DNA from: Cruorifilaria tuberocauda
Taxonomy: Eukaryota > Nematoda > Chromadorea > Rhabditida > Onchocercidae
Direction of reading: 5' to 3'
Assembly: GCA_013365365.1 (NCBI GenBank)
Contig: JABVXU010000076.1
Coordinates: forward strand, 62,001 to 126,000
DNA length: 64,000 nucleotides
The stretch's first letter is position 1, and each line of letters opens with the position of its first letter. The position numbers and the translations under genes were made by a program. Below are positions 16,801-31,379 of the stretch, one piece after another. The notes below the pieces were generated by a model, which was not told the DNA's origin, ran no database searches, and was given only the letters and a program-made list of their open reading frames with translations.

Positions 16801-18605
16801 TGATTTCCTCCAGCGGCATGTTTATCATTCGTTACCAAAAGGCACTATTCCGAATGACGACTTTTCGATCATTTTTGGAAAGTAAGTTTTTTATATGACA
16901 TATTCAATAATTGTCCGTAACGCTCCAGTTAGGCAATTTCTTTTGTTTTTAGGATTATTCGAAATCTAGAAAGGCATCGGATGAATGTGATTAGGGAACG
17001 CGCTTTGCAACATGTCGGATTAAATCAAAGTTAGGCATTATTATGTGAATTTATTATATTACATAATTTATGCATTTGTGGAATGAAAAAATTAAACAAC
17101 ATATTGTACTTTTGTACTTTTATATTGTATTTTTTCGTCATAATTCGTTTTTGTAGGTGATGTTGAGTCAGATGAGAGTGAAGTCGAAGTCGATGAATAT
17201 GGAGGCAATAAAAATGATTATTCTGATGATGAAGTCGAGGATGCTGCCGACATTAACAGTAAACATAAAGACTTGTATCATAAATACAACAAATAATCTT
17301 TTGAATTTCTCTAATTTAGGTGACGGTAATCTGACTTTCGCCAATATGCCCAATGATGCTTTGGAAGATAGAGTTAATGTTTCCTCGATGTATATGAATT
17401 TCGATGATCCGGATCTTCTTTTGAAACCGGCAGAACAGATGACATATCAGGATTTGCTGAAAGTTCATTTGCAAAAGTAAGGGAATGATTTTTTTCTTTT
17501 TTGTGTAATAAATTAATAAAATGCATTTCTGGCAAAAATAAACTTGCAATTTTCTGATACCTCTTTTACATAACATGTTTAACCATTCGAATTGAAACAC
17601 TCTTTAATTCATCATTTTATCGGACCGGTCCCTTTACATTTTGGTACTATATTTCTCCTTTTTTGAGATATTTGTTTTATCTTATTGCTGAGATAAAAAT
17701 TGGATTGTTATTCATATTAGAATATGTTTTCATTTCTAATGCATTGCCCTAAAATGATATATATATATATAGGTATTGGTCATCAGCAGAGGAAACTACA
17801 TCGAAATTATGCAAACGCGTGCAACAGTGGGAGGAGAAAGTTCAGCCACTATTGGAAGAAGAAGAAACACGTCGTGAATTTAACATACATCAGTATAGTA
17901 CCGAGCTGTTGGAACAGTATGAAGATGTCGGTCAGACAAAGACTTTTGCTGAGGTTGTTGTTAGTCTACTAAAATTTGACGTAATTTTCGTGTCATGAAA
18001 CGGTGTTAAGGATGAAAATACGCAAAATGACTGGGCAAAGATATTGGTAAATCGAATTTTATAAAAAGATCAAAATGAAATCTATAATTGAGTGAAAAAG
18101 ATTCAATCTTATTGGAAAAAGGAGCTTGTATTAATCTCGTATCTCGTGTTCTTTCCCCAGTGAAAAATTGAATTGATAGTTAAGAAAATTCGAAGGGCGA
18201 AAAAATGGACAATTATGATATCGTATCATAATTTTATGCGAGAAAATTTTTTTTTTGAAGAAATTAAAATATGATATCTTAAAGCTCTATTACAGCAAGT
18301 AAATTATATGCCTAGAATGATGCTTTTCAGTAAAATTTATAAGTACCAGCTATCTGGAAATTATACTTATTCGAAATGTCATTTAATTATCCGTCGTGTT
18401 TCAGCTGATGAAAAATATAAACACGCGGTATGATATTAGCCGTTATTGTTTAGCATTATTAATGCTTGCAAATACTGGAAACATTGAGATGGATTTTGGC
18501 TGTGAGACTGAGTGCACAAAAAATGGAAGAGATTTAGCTTTAAAATTGCTTAAGAAGGAACGTCACCATCAACAATTTTCGGATTCTCATGCACTCTCTA
18601 CCTAA
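13899..18605 (+). CDS. kle-2: Condensin II kleisin subunit CAP-H2 (NCAPH2; C. elegans KLE-2)
   Basis: Thirteen exons: 13899-14014, 14217-14419, 14766-14914, 15115-15246, 15428-15548, 15947-16215, 16347-16436, 16709-16881, 16953-17029, 17157-17258, 17320-17476, 17773-17980, 18405-18605; 1998 nt, 665 residues (human 605). The N-terminal family block is clear: RYAFLLQPIRDLQKNWDIDI, then AAILIQGSTMVYGKKVEYV. The middle is acidic (DEADEDE and DESEVEVDEY patches). The C-terminal block has YQDLLKVHLQK, VQQWEEKVQPLLEEEE, FNIHQYSTELLEQY and a final winged-helix-like part. The kleisin bridges the SMC2/SMC4 heads and the HEAT subunits of condensin II and acts on chromosomes. The splices at 15246 and 15946 use weaker sites chosen for frame and family fit; the rest are clear. 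Confidence 0.9.
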
Positions 18606-20070
18606 GCAGTAGGTGAAAGTAATGAAATCTCCTTCTCAAGATGATGCGAAAATTTTATTATCTGATCTCTTTAATTGCATTAATACAATAATATTATTGT
18701 TTAACAGCACTTTTATTTCAGCCAGTCCTTCATATCTTGTTTATTTTTTTTTTGTATATATTTTGAGTGCTTACTATGTTATTTCAAAAACTTCATAATG
18801 ATTTGTCACTTTTGTTACAAGTTATATGTGGGATTTGGCGAAATTCCAATAGTTATTAATGCGGTAGGTTGACAGGGAATTGGTTTTGTTGCTTCCAATT
18901 CTTTATTTCGGTTAATATCGGGTTCACCGTTCAGTAACCGCTTCTTTCTCATGCATATGATTATGTTCAGTTCACATTTCTATATCTTACTGGAAATCAG
19001 TAAATAATTTGAAAATGATAATTTCCAGCTATAGCATTCTCTCGCATGTGCGGCGCATCTTTTCCATCCGATCATTATGGGAAGCAAAAACACGTGGATC
19101 GACTGCATAGCACACACATGAAGTCATCAAAATATTCCTCAATGATTTCCTAAATAAAAGAGCTAGCCATTTTCCAAAGTAATTCTTGGACTTTCCTGTG
19201 ATAAAACATTCCCAAAATTGTCGTGTCGTCCTGACTTGAAAATGCCATGTACTCATTTTATAGAACTTTTCTTTCATTACATTTTGTATCATTTCCTGAG
19301 TATTGGTTTCGGCGATATAAAAAAAACGTTTAGTAATTAAAACAACCAGGAAGTTTTAGACTTTGTAGCTCATTTTCCGGATCATACCATTCTACACTTA
19401 GTCAATAGAGAAAATGCGAAATTGTTCAGAAATCTGTCGCGATAGAAGTTCTTCTAAGGGTAGTTCAGAAAACAAGTGGACCACTTCCCGAATTTTGTTT
19501 TGGAAGATAATTCCTACCAAATACATTCAGCGTCATCAAAGTTTCCAAGCTCTAACTTTTCTGCGGAATCTTCGAGAAATCAGTAGTTTATTTCTTATCT
19601 CTTCTTTCAAGAAAATGGCGGCTGAGAAAGGAAATTGTAAGAACACTCAAGTTTTGGGAAAAGAACTCGATAACTAATATATTTAATGTTAGAAATTTTA
19701 AGCCAACATTTTAAGGTTTAATATATTTCTCTCTCTGATTGTTATTTATGTTTTTCACGACACATTTTTTGGAACCCAACTCAGCGTAGACCTCCATGTT
19801 CGAATAGTGATGAACTGTGGAATATCATTATTATTTGATCTGGTATTTTCTAAATTAATGAAATCAAGTGCAGTAGGGATATGAAGCATAAATGACCTCT
19901 CAAATATCAACTACCGTGAAGATATAATAGTGAATGTGGAATTCATTGCTTTATTTAAAACATTAAAGAATTAAAAGATAATTCTTATTTCAATGAGATG
20001 TTAATTAGATCAGAAAGTTGAATGATTTTTCACTCCCTAAAATAACTTAAAATTAGATATAGTAAAATAA
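18606..20070. other. Convergent gap between NCAPH2 and RINT1
   Basis: Some 1.45 kb between two stop codons. There are open stretches on both strands (19029-19292 minus, 19414-19677 plus), but no exon chain with consistent acceptors or family match. A small unrecognised gene on the minus strand cannot be excluded. Confidence 0.3.
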
Positions 20071-23000
20071 TTAGAACTTCATGGCTTCATCAGTTGTCAA
20101 CTGCAAGTCCGAACGATGTTTCAATAGTTCTAAGGCTAATTCGCGTTCGATAGTTGCTGCATCGAACGGTTCAAGTAATGACGGTGTCATATCATCCGTT
20201 GTTCGCTTCAGTTCCTCATATAAGAGAATTGCTGTACCTGTGGACTGTGATAGTATTTTCAGGCATGATATGACTTCCACGAATTTCTGAAAAAATATAA
20301 CTGAAGGAAAAAAGTAATTATTTCTTAATATTTGAATTAATGGATCGAAGTCACATACCGGTTCATCAAGACTTTCCAGATTAACAGCATTGATGTGATG
20401 ACTGTATAGGGAGTTAAGCACAGGGATAAGACTGTTTGTTATATCATAAAGTATCTGAGCAGCTCCGTATCCACTAAAATACATATTTAAAGATTTTAAG
20501 AAATCTGTCATTTGGATATTTTATTCACACTAAAATCCGCAGTTTATCTGATTTCAAACATCCAAAAACAACAAAAAAAAGAATACTTACTTGAGCGATA
20601 TGGTTGTAATCATTTGAAGCAACACTTCCGCCACTTTTTCATTCAGCATTTCATAAAGTTTGGTAGCAGAGCGAGGCGATATAGCACTATTAACATGTCC
20701 GAGCAGCCGACGCACTTCTAGCAAAAATGGACAAAATGATGGTGTTAAATCGAATGGTTTGCTTGCTTCCCACGAATACCTGCAATATATATATATATAT
20801 ATATATGTATGTATATATATATATATATATTTTTTTTTGAAAGTTTGCACGGAGAAAGATATTTTTAATCGCATATTCCTTTAACAATCGCATTCGCATT
20901 TGCGATACTCCGTGGTACAATTTTTTCAGCTTTCATTCATATATTATCTTTTTTAAGAATATCTACATAATATCTTAAGCCTTAAGAACGTTATCCTTAT
21001 GTATTACTTTGCTAAAATGAATTGCAGCCATGTAATACTGGAAATAACGAACATGAATTTCGCAAATGCAGTCTCTCAGTAAAAATTAAAAAAGAGATTA
21101 CCATTGCTCGCGCTCATAACGGCTCATTGAAACACGGATATGCTGATAAAATGCCGATGTGAGATCTTCAGCTCTTTGGCGCCATAAATGTCTGTACATA
21201 TTGGCAACATCTTCAAAAACACCTCGAAAATGGGCTCTCTTCCCCAATGCTTGAATACGTATAAATATATCCACTTCGTTCCACTCGTCCAACACAAAAG
21301 CTATGTACCTGCAATACAACTATGCGTCTGTCCAGATAGTGAATATAAAGCTATGGTACATGTAAATGAATGGTAAATAAATCTAACAATGAGGATTTTT
21401 CATTTCTACTACTTTATATCTTCATCATAGTTCCACTAAAAACAGTCACAAAAAACTAGTTCATACAACTCTATGGTTATTTAATCTCTTCGAAAATAAC
21501 TTCCTATTACCTAATTTCTGCAACTTACATAATCGGCAATTTGGATTTCTGAATTCAAAAGAAGGTGTAGACTATTTAATTTCTATTTAATTTTAAGCAT
21601 ACCATGCAGAATTTAGGACTTGAATGAAAGGCTTTTGCCATGGAGATGCCAGCTGCTGAGATATATGTACAAGACGCAATCGAAAATCATCCAACATGAA
21701 TATCTATAAAACACTCAGTATCTGATATTGTCTTTTTAAAGAAGTCGTGCATAACGATTCTTCGAGCGGTATCATAAACGAATCTAGTGATATCTACTAT
21801 ACATCCAATCAAATTTTTATATATAACAATAACGTGTGAAAAGAATACCATTACAGTAATGGCGATGTCCAACATTACGTTATTTAAATTTCTATCCTAC
21901 TTCGTTATTCGGCAAGTGGCCAAAATGTTTACCTGTACGTTCAGAAATTGTGATTGCACATCTACACTCTCTATCCAGCGACAACGTTCTGTAATTGATT
22001 CGATCATCAAAAGAAATTGATCAGTACATTCCGGTACCTGTTGCTGAAACAATCCATTGTTTATCTTCGAAGTTCAAATACTAAAATCTCCATTGATTAT
22101 TAGGCCTCAAGAAATCTATAACTGAATGATACCATGTCAATGTCTGAGAATGTTTGGTATCGATTGTTCCAGCAATCCTCTCCGCAGAGTACATTTTCTA
22201 CCCCTGCGATACAGCTCTCGCGTTCAAGCTTCAACCATTTCAATAGATAAATATCTTCGCATAAAACAGCCAACACATTACCCGAACGTATTGGAACAGG
22301 AATATCTTAAAATCTGATGATTTATATATATTAGAAACGACAGAGAAAATTCAGAAAGATTAAGTATATTATGAGCTTGTCCGCTTCCGCGGATTATACT
22401 CGAACAATACTGATATTTGTGCATCATATAGGAATAATATTTTACCTTGTATCTCATTTTCAAAGGCGACACACTCATCAATAAGATGGGAGAATAATTC
22501 AGGATCGTCCTGCACTTCCGCAGCAACATTTTGCACCTTTTTTTGTACCAAATTTATCAGCCTATTCACATATTCATTCATCATTTCATTTTGTTCAGCC
22601 TTGAAGAAGAAAAACTTTCAGATTAAATAAGGAAAAGCAATCCATGAATCTGAAAATACTTTTTTTTTCAACTTTCTACTCCTGGAGATATAAAAATACT
22701 TGTTTCCAGTATAAAAAAAATCAAAGTTACCTTATCTTTAAAAATTTGCAGCAAAATAGCGCTAATTAAGTCGATATTTGCTATTATCCAGTTCAGTATT
22801 TGTGTAAAAAACCATTCTGGTTTAGAGAGATCGTTTGTTCTCTGCTCTGTGAAAAAATGGTACTGGAATCGCCTTTCCATTGGAGCAATTAGTTTCGTTA
22901 AAAGTTTTGATCTTGAATGAAACTGATAAAAACTTTGTATGAATATACTCATGTGAAAGTAGATTCTTTTTAGATTTCCACTCTAAATCATAAAATTGTT

Positions 23001-24890
23001 GTATAATGAATGTATAAAGAAAGATAGATATAAATTGAAGGAAGATATAAATTTTTTTTAATTCCTACCTATTATAATGCTGAATAACGCTACCGTTATC
23101 TAGAAGACTGAGACACTTCAGTAAAGTAGCGATTTGTTGAATTAACTTCTGATGAGTCCTAGGATCAATAGCTTCTTCAAGTGGGTAGTGAATTTTCTTC
23201 AGCAAATCTCTGAGAGAACCGGAAATAAGATGTTCTGTTTCATTCAGCAACTGCTTCCTCATTTCACCAATATTTTTAACTTCATTTTCATCCTGAATAT
23301 CTCCGGTGAAAATTTTGAGCATATATTTTTATATCTCTATTTCTTCAATTATTGTCCAGCCGAACTATTTAAAACATGCTAAAAATAAAAAACTCCAATT
23401 TCCTCTCTCACTTTTTTTAGACGCTGCCTATGAGTTTCATTTTTTGAATAAATGAACATACCAATTCCAAATCCATATTGGCATTTTGTTTCAAGGACTG
23501 GATATTGTCATATAGAGCAAAAAAATTGGAAACATTTATTGCTTTTTTGACTTCTGATCTTGTAAGTGTCAGCTTGTAAGTGGTTCTAAGATAATTCAAC
23601 TCCTGCATCTGTTGCGCGATCCATTCCAACTGACTGTGAATATCTGGTGCATTCTGAAAGAAGAGCTTTCTTGTAAAGTGCTATCTCCTCAACTAAAATC
23701 ATCACTCTGGATTCAATGTTCAAAATGTTCGTTTGTTCTGAAGTTTAGACTGCAAAATTGTGGTATCAAAAATGATAAAGATAGCAGACTGGTTAGCCAT
23801 ACAAATTGACCTGCTTAAGCAATAACAACAATTGCTCCCGTTGATTGCGATAGTTCTTCAAAGCAATCTGAATCTTTTGTTTCAGATGAGCTAACTTCTT
23901 CCGAAAAGATCTCAAATGTGAGAGTTGAACTGGTAGATCCTCCTGCATATAGCATATCCTTTCCTATAATTAGGCTCTCTTTCCTATTAACTCTTTTAAA
24001 TGAAATCATTATCAGTATAATATATATATAAAACAATCTATTAAATAATAATCATTTTATTCAGCATTCATCATAAATGAATGCACACAATTAATCGAGA
24101 AATCGTAATATCGACAACGATTAAGGTCTTAAGACATTACATAACGGTATCAGACAAGTGAATGAGCAACACACTGAAGAAAGGAAAAAGCTAATTCATA
24201 ACATCTGATTTGGTTAACCCCAACTTGCTAAGAAATCCTACTGAATATCTTCAAAATTTTTAAAGAAATCTTACATTTCTTTTGACAAGTAGGATAATAT
24301 GAGCTCAGCATCAAAACAATAACTAGGGAGCGCACTAATATTATAGTATTACAATAAGTTGATACTATTATGTACTGTCTTTCACTCAGATCATGCAGTG
24401 CAGTACTAACATTTTGCTTCCTTGACATTATAGTTTTTATCTTCATTTAGCCGTGAAAATGTTTTCTAAATAATACAAGAAAAGAATGACACTTACTTGA
24501 ATTTTACATTGTTCTGCATTAAGCTCATCCTGAATAACGCGGAAACCATGAAAATACTCATGTACATTAGTAACAGGTAATTTCGCAAGTCTTTCTGCTA
24601 ATTCCAAAACCTACAAGTACGCAATATACATAAGAAAAAGGAAAATCATGTGAATCAAACTAATAAATTAACGCAAATTTTGGGTTAAAGTTAATGGAGG
24701 AATCTTTCTGATAGTTGAATCTTTTTGATGTTTGACGTCAAAAATAATGCAAAAAAAATGAATTATAACGTATACAAAAGTTAAAATTGCTTTTATAGTT
24801 TTATAACAATTTATGAAAAGTCATAAATATTCAATTGAGCAATCGAAAGCTTACCTGAGAATTTTCGAAACCTGTATTCCCCTGCACCAT
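20071..24890 (-). CDS. RINT1: RINT1/TIP20-family tethering subunit (NRZ/Dsl1 complex)
   Basis: Fourteen exons, 5' to 3': 24890-24855, 24610-24497, 23942-23811, 23653-23462, 23292-23069, 22911-22731, 22599-22446, 22305-22133, 22043-21933, 21703-21603, 21308-21102, 20779-20591, 20473-20359, 20286-20071; 2145 nt, 714 residues (human 792). Diagnostic stretches: ERRFQYHFF followed by LSKPEWFFTQIL, LFSHLIDECVAFENEI, LKWLKLERESC, VPECTDQFLLMIESITERC, LDDFRLRLVHIS, and GYGAAQILYDITNSLIPVL near the C terminus. The protein is alpha-helical and tethers Golgi-derived COPI vesicles at the ER with ZW10 and NBAS; it also binds RAD50 in mammals. The start is the first in-frame Met. The first exon may extend to 24923 or be preceded by another exon, so the N terminus is the weak point. 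Confidence 0.9.
20785..20830. repeat. (TA)n microsatellite in a RINT1 intron
   Basis: About 46 bases of AT dinucleotides broken by two GTAT units, starting just upstream (minus strand) of the acceptor at 20780. Confidence 0.9.
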
Positions 24891-26134
24891 AATTCCAGAG
24901 TTCACTTCATTCCCCACATCCAACTGCAAAGTGTAACTACGGGTACCATCGCGTACCGAAGTAGACAAAAATTATACGTTATTTGATTTAGCGTATTGAT
25001 TCCACAATCATCACCAGCCCTTCAACAAACCAAATTTCCCGGTAATGTTTTAAGTTTTTTTCATTTCTTTATTCCACATACTTTCCAGTACATTCGCTCT
25101 TTCCATTCTCTTTTTGCTGCTTTCAAAACAAATGAGATTTGTAAAGTATAAGAGTTCATAGGTGTAATAGTATGAAAATTAATTATTCCAATTTATCTTC
25201 TCGAAAACAGTCATTGTCGGTAATGTTTGCTTAATATAAGAGTGTTATATTAAATGATGCGAATGATAATCATGAACTTTAAGTGAAAGAGGTATTTTCT
25301 CTGAAAAATTTCTTCGAAATAGTCTCATCAGAAATCAGAGAAAGAATATGAGCCAGAAACAGTAAAGGTAAACAGTAAATATGAAGTCATTTTATCATGA
25401 AGAAACAGTTAAGAGTTTCATTTAAAATTAATGAAGTAACGCAGAACATATTAAAAATGGTAATTGAAATGTGATTTATAACGATTGTACAACAAACGTG
25501 ATGTCAGTTTATTTCGTGAAACACGTATACTGTTATCATTATGACCAAATGTGATTTTTTTCCAAAACAAAGTTTCAAGAGATCAGTTTGCCTTTGCATC
25601 ATGTAGAAAACATTGTACGTTATGGGTACTCACATTAAGAGAAAAAATTTTAGGAAGTGATAAGTTTGTATACGTCTGCGTTACATCATTAATTTGAAAT
25701 GAAATTTTTTATTTTTTCTTTATGATAAAATTTATATTTCAGAGTGTCCATTATATGATGATAGTAATCGGTAACTATAATCATTTGCTTGACGATTAAG
25801 CAGAAGAAATGATTTGCCATGGATAATGTCTTTATTTGATTTTGGACTGTCAATTCTAAAATTTATTTTAAAGCGGAAATTTGGCGAGTTAGGGATTTGC
25901 GCTGTTTATCTTAATGCACTGTGGAAATGATAATACATTACAGAAATTTTACCAGATACGATATTGCTGATGTTTTAAACTGCCATAAATTTCTTCGCCA
26001 GTGTAGTATTTAAATAAGTGATGTTTGGTATCCTGAATAAGCTTTTGCATTTATAATGCTGGATGAATATTTTGTTATTCTGTTCCATTAGAGTATTTAT
26101 CTCATTATTTATTTAATTCATTCAAATATTATTG
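24891..26134. promoter_or_regulatory. Divergent promoter region, RINT1 (minus) / LETM1 (plus)
   Basis: About 1.25 kb between head-to-head genes. It may hide a first RINT1 exon. No other coding or RNA feature was recognised. Confidence 0.4.
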
Positions 26135-26147
26135 AAATTTATTTCAG
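26135..26147 (+). other. Probable spliced-leader acceptor of LETM1
   Basis: AAATTTATTTCAG ends 28 bases before the start codon at 26176 and has no upstream partner exon in view. Confidence 0.45.
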
Positions 26148-26175
26148 ATATTAGGAAATTTCTTGCAAATACATA

Positions 26176-26794
26176 ATGTTCCGACGAGCATGTAGTTTGT
26201 CATTCTATTCATCCAGAAAACCGATATCCTCTCTCGGGTAAATTTGTTTTACTTTATTTCTGAGAATTCTCTTTTAAAGCATAAAAATTCATTTAAATAA
26301 TCTTATCTTTGTTTTTCAAATTTCAAAATAATTTGAGGTTTAATTATTATTCCAGGCTAAGAAGCTGTTTGGTAAGGTTTAGAGTTTACGAAATTGAAAC
26401 GAGGAATTTGCATAGATCTTGTACACAGTTTTTATATGATAAAAGTAAACTGGAAGAAACGCTCAAAAGGCTGAAGGAGCAAGCAACCTTGGAAGAAAGA
26501 GAAGGTCAAGCACGTAAACAGGTTCATATTCATTGAAATGGCTCATTTTAACATCTTTGAAATTTTTGTTATATAGGGAACGATTACTTTGATATTTGCA
26601 GTTTAACGGTGAGTTGACTTTTATGAATTAGAAGACTAATGTACTGACAATGTACTAATGCGCGTTATCAGTTCTAGAATAAATTTGTCTTAGAACATAT
26701 TTGAAATATACATCTAAGTTACTGAAAGGAGGCTTAATATTTTGAATATGCATTGTACTCATTGAACATGAGGCTATAAAATGCGAGATTCCCA

Positions 26795-26844
<50 letters not shown>

Positions 26845-29800
26845 CAAACACAGCGGGGAAAGAAGACCCTGTTGAGCTTTTGAAATATCGTTGAATATTG
26901 AGAACGGGATTCCAATATAATAAAACAGAACCGTTCTAAAGATACTTTAGATTTTCTTAATAAAAGACTTTTCAAGATAATTCAGAATACCTTTCGGGGA
27001 TGACTTTGGACTTCCCTGCAAGATTTTATACAGAACGTTGTCTAGTAACTTAGATTATCCAGAAATGTCTATTGGTGATATGTAGTTTTTCTAAAAATGG
27101 CATTATTTAGAACAGTAATCTATTAATGATTTTAGTGTAATTCAAAAAATTTTTTTGGAAAATTTTGTCTTTCAGAAAATTCATTATTCCAGATGATAGA
27201 TAAGGCAAAGCTGCATGTAGCGCTAGAACCCATATACATACGATGGCCAAGAGCCTTTAAAGACGGTTTAAAGCATTATTATCATGGGTTCCGATTGTTG
27301 TTCCTAGAAATGCGATTAAGTGCCAAATATTTATGGAGATTCTTACGTAGAAAACCGCTGTTACGTCGTGAGAAGCAACAATTAGTGAGAACGCTTTCTG
27401 ATGTGTTACGGTTGATTCCGTTTTCTGCTTTCATTATTGTACCTTTTTTGGAATTTACATTACCTTTCTTCTTAAAATTATTCCCGAATATGTTGCCAAG
27501 CACATTCAAGGATGCTACTAAAGAGGTAATTGCTTTTTTACTGCTTTTATTTTTCATGTTTCTTAAAAATGACGTTGATTTTATCCAAGGTATAGAACTA
27601 ATTTTGTTGGGTATGAAACGTTATCAATCTTTTTGGAGCAAATAAACATCAGAATATTACTGATCGATATTTCAGTATGCTTCAACTAGATTATTTATAT
27701 ACACATAATAGCGATAGTAAATGTTCAGAATTACTTTCTTTTTTCGTTTTTTACCAAGTTATAGATTTAATATGACGAAGAGATCAAAGCAGTTATATCT
27801 GATTTAGCACAGAGTGATATTTGGTGAAGTTCTTAAAAACATAACATATGGGATAATCATAGCTAGCAACTTATCATGAGCGGCATCATTATTTTGCTCA
27901 ATCTTTAAAGAAAATTTATTTTGATGTATTATAGGAAGACAAATTGCGAAGAAAGTTAAAGGCAAAGCTAGAGACAGCGAAACTGCTTCAAGCTGCTATG
28001 GAAGAAATGGCTTTGTATAAGAAGAAAAATGCTACGGATGATGATAAGACAGCCAGCATTGCTGTTGAATTTGCAGAATTTATGAAAAAGGTTTGCATTA
28101 TTCAAAGTTAATTTTATATATGTCGAAGTCGGAGTTAAAGGAATTCTTTAGAAATCATTTTAGATGAAATTTTCCAAGAAATGTTTTTATTGAGAATCGC
28201 CATCGATTATCAGAAACCTGCAGTTAAGACAGTGTTAATGAATACATGAAACATATATATATAACTTTTATATTTCAATTTTCAGGTGCGTTCAGAAGGG
28301 AGTTACGTTACCAATAAAGATCTTCTGAAGTATATTAAGCTGTTTGAAGATGAACTTACGCTGGACAATTTGCCAGCTAATACACTGAGAGCATTATGTC
28401 GTCTTTTGAATATTCAACCATTTGGTTCGCTTGAAATTATCCGATTTCAGTTATCGTTGAAATTGCGGGCTTTAAGAGCAGATGACCAGGTATTGCTGTA
28501 ATAGTTTGTAAAAATTTTGTAGTATTAATTCTATTGATAATAGCAAAGGAATAATTCTTTGTATTTGTTTTCTAATGAAGTAGTATCGTGATATGAACTT
28601 GGGTGATCATCTCAAATTAGACTCACGCTATTCCTCAGTATTTCTTCCTATTATTTTTGTGATCATTGTATTATTTTTAATTTACTGTTAAAGTATATTA
28701 GTTTTTAGGAAATTTTGGAAGATATGTTGCCGAAAATTTTCCTAGAAAAATGAGATGAATTTAAGGATTTTTATTTTGCTGATATTTTCTTGCAAGTATA
28801 CATTTTTGAGAGATTTTTTCATGAGAAATATGCAGTTTTTGGATTTCCTGTTTCAGCAAATTGCTTTGGAAGGTGGAGTGGATACTTTAACAGTTCCTGA
28901 ATTGCAACAAGCATGCAGAGCACGAGGAATGCGTTCACTAGGAATGAGTGAAGAGCGTCTTAAAGAACAAGTAAAGACTATTCTTTCGGTCAAATCTCGA
29001 AGTCCCAGACGAGCATCACATTATAATTAATTTTTCAATTTAATAGTGATTCTCAGATCTTTGTTTTAGTTAAAACAGTGGCTGGAACTATCCCTTAATG
29101 ATAAAGTACCGCCATCACTGCTACTTTTATCCCGTACTATGTATCTACCCGAAGATATCAAATTCACGGATCGTTTGAAAGCACTAATAACAAGCTTACC
29201 AGATAGTAAGTCTTCTTCCCTGTCGAGCATTTAGTATCATTTTTAATGATATTTTGGATGAACTGCTAATTCAAATGTCCTATTTTAAAATGATGAAAAT
29301 TTTCAGATGTCGCTGAAGAAACGCGCCAAAACTTGGCAGAAATTGAAGGTGATAAAGTAAGTTATGAAGCAAGACTTAGCCTTATACAAAATATTGAGAA
29401 AGCTATCGATTCGGAAAGAAAAGCGATGGAAGAAGCCCAAAAGAAGGAAATAGCCAAGGTTAAAAATTCATTTATTTTTTATTTGTGGTAGAGCTCATTT
29501 TTTAGATTCATATTACAAGCTATTATGAAAGATCGTGGATGTCGATAGGTTGCTGTTTATTATTTTTAAGTCTTAAGGCTTTAAGGCTTAAGTTTTTTTC
29601 ATCTTTCCTCCTAGTTTCAAATCATTTGACAGCAGAGACTTAAAATTTGGTGTGGCAAATCATGCTTGGTGTGCAGCATAGTTTTCGGAAAATGTTTCAT
29701 ACTAAATTTGGCTTATAACTGTCACAATATGAGTGTTCAGAAGGCTGAAGAGGAAAAAGTAGCATCAGAGGCAGCAAAAGCAGCAGTCAGTGAATCTTTG

Positions 29801-31379
29801 ACTGAAATTTCTGTGGAATCACCTATTCCTGATAAAGCTCGAGTTTTGGAAACTGTTCAATCAGCAATACTCCAAGACAAAAAGCCCGTCGTGGATGCAG
29901 CTAGTAAATTGCAAATCGACGAGGTAAGGAATAGTCAATTACAGTACTGAAAACGAAATTTTGGAAATAAAAGAGGATGTGACAATTTTTTGATTAGAAT
30001 CGAAATGCTATATAAGAAAGTTAAGAATTGTAATTCAAATGAAAATATTTTATTTCATTATTTCCCTTCTATGTGTCGGTATTTCGCAATAATTTTCGCC
30101 TTTTCTGATATATTCATATTATGTATAATTTTGATTTTAATTCTTTATGTTTTTAAGGAACATGTGCAGTCAATAGAAAATGTTATCCATGGTAATGCCA
30201 TATCAGAAGCAAAGTATGATATCAGAGAATTGAAAGAACAAATTAACGAACATAATGAGGTTAGGTTCTTCTCTGTCCTTTTCAATCTTTAAAAATCTGT
30301 AAAACATACCCCAATATATATTTTAATAACGACTAATTCATTTTAGGATCTAGAAGAATTGGATTCATTGATGAAAGATTTAAAAGAACCTAGAGGAGCT
30401 AAATTGCTTCGAGCACGTGTCAACAAAATGCTGAAGAAGGCGGATAAATTGTTAGAAAAGCTTGATGAAGATAGAAAAGCTATCGGTGAAATATCCGAAA
30501 GTGCTGCTGGTGAAGATAAAAAGATGAAAGAGTAAATTTTCCGTGTATTTAAAATCAAGATACATGTTGAACGAAGTTTGTTAAGATCATTCACAAACAC
30601 TTCACTACATATGTATATCACATGAAATTCACTTTTTGCAGGGAAAGATTGATGAGAGTAGAGGATCTCATAGATAAAATGCAAACCCTACAAAAGATGA
30701 GTGAGGAAGATAAGGAGGAATTTCGAAAAGTATGTTTTTTTGACCTTTAAATCAAAATGAGGGAAATACATGTCATTATGTATTAATAAAAATCACAAAG
30801 TTTTCTTTTATTGAAGCAGTTATTTTCTAGATATTACAAGCTCTTGATGAAGACAGCGATGGTGTAATAGATGCTAATCTCGTCCTACATGTATGTCTTC
30901 AAATTTATGTTATTTTTCATTATAAGACAATAATCTCGGATGCAACATATTCTCTCTATGTACTTATCTGAATCTTTAATTTTAGTACAGATATGATTCG
31001 GCTTAAATACTTTATTCAATCTCTTTATAATTAGCTAAAAATTTTAAAGTGTGTCTATTCTAGCAACAAGGGTATATTTCAGGCATTGGATTTGTTTGGA
31101 AGTCAAAAGGAGCTTCGTTTAACTGCAGAACAGATCAAGACAATTGTGGAAATGTTGAAGAAAGAAGAGCATATTGAGGCAATGAAGGCATTCCTCGCAG
31201 GAACTATACCGTATCCTCCTCCTTCTTCTTCACCTCCTCCTGATCCTGAATTTTCGCCAGATCCAGCAAAAGTTATAAAGCAAAAGCTTTCGGTAGACCC
31301 GGTAAAGATTATCAGTAATGAGACGCGTGCAGAGCAGGCTCTTAATAAACTGTCGACAGACATGAAACAGGAAAAGTAG
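26176..31379 (+). CDS. letm-1: LETM1 mitochondrial inner-membrane cation/proton exchanger
   Basis: Fourteen exons: 26176-26237, 26356-26521, 27193-27525, 27935-28090, 28286-28489, 28857-28970, 29070-29205, 29307-29458, 29741-29923, 30158-30259, 30347-30531, 30642-30729, 30831-30890, 31083-31379; 2238 nt, 745 residues (human 739). The N terminus is rich in Arg and Ser with no acids for about 20 residues, a mitochondrial presequence pattern. The LETM1 core has [19 protein letters not shown], one membrane segment in [20 protein letters not shown], and the LETM ribosome-binding-like domain ([43 protein letters not shown]). Coiled coils follow, then one EF-hand loop [12 protein letters not shown] and a Pro-rich tail. 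The protein exchanges K+ or Ca2+ for H+ and keeps mitochondrial volume and cristae. All junctions keep phase. Confidence 0.95.

Noticed and set aside
19029..19650. Possible small minus-strand gene between NCAPH2 and RINT1
   Set aside because: Several open pieces exist, but acceptors and phases do not chain and no family is recognisable.
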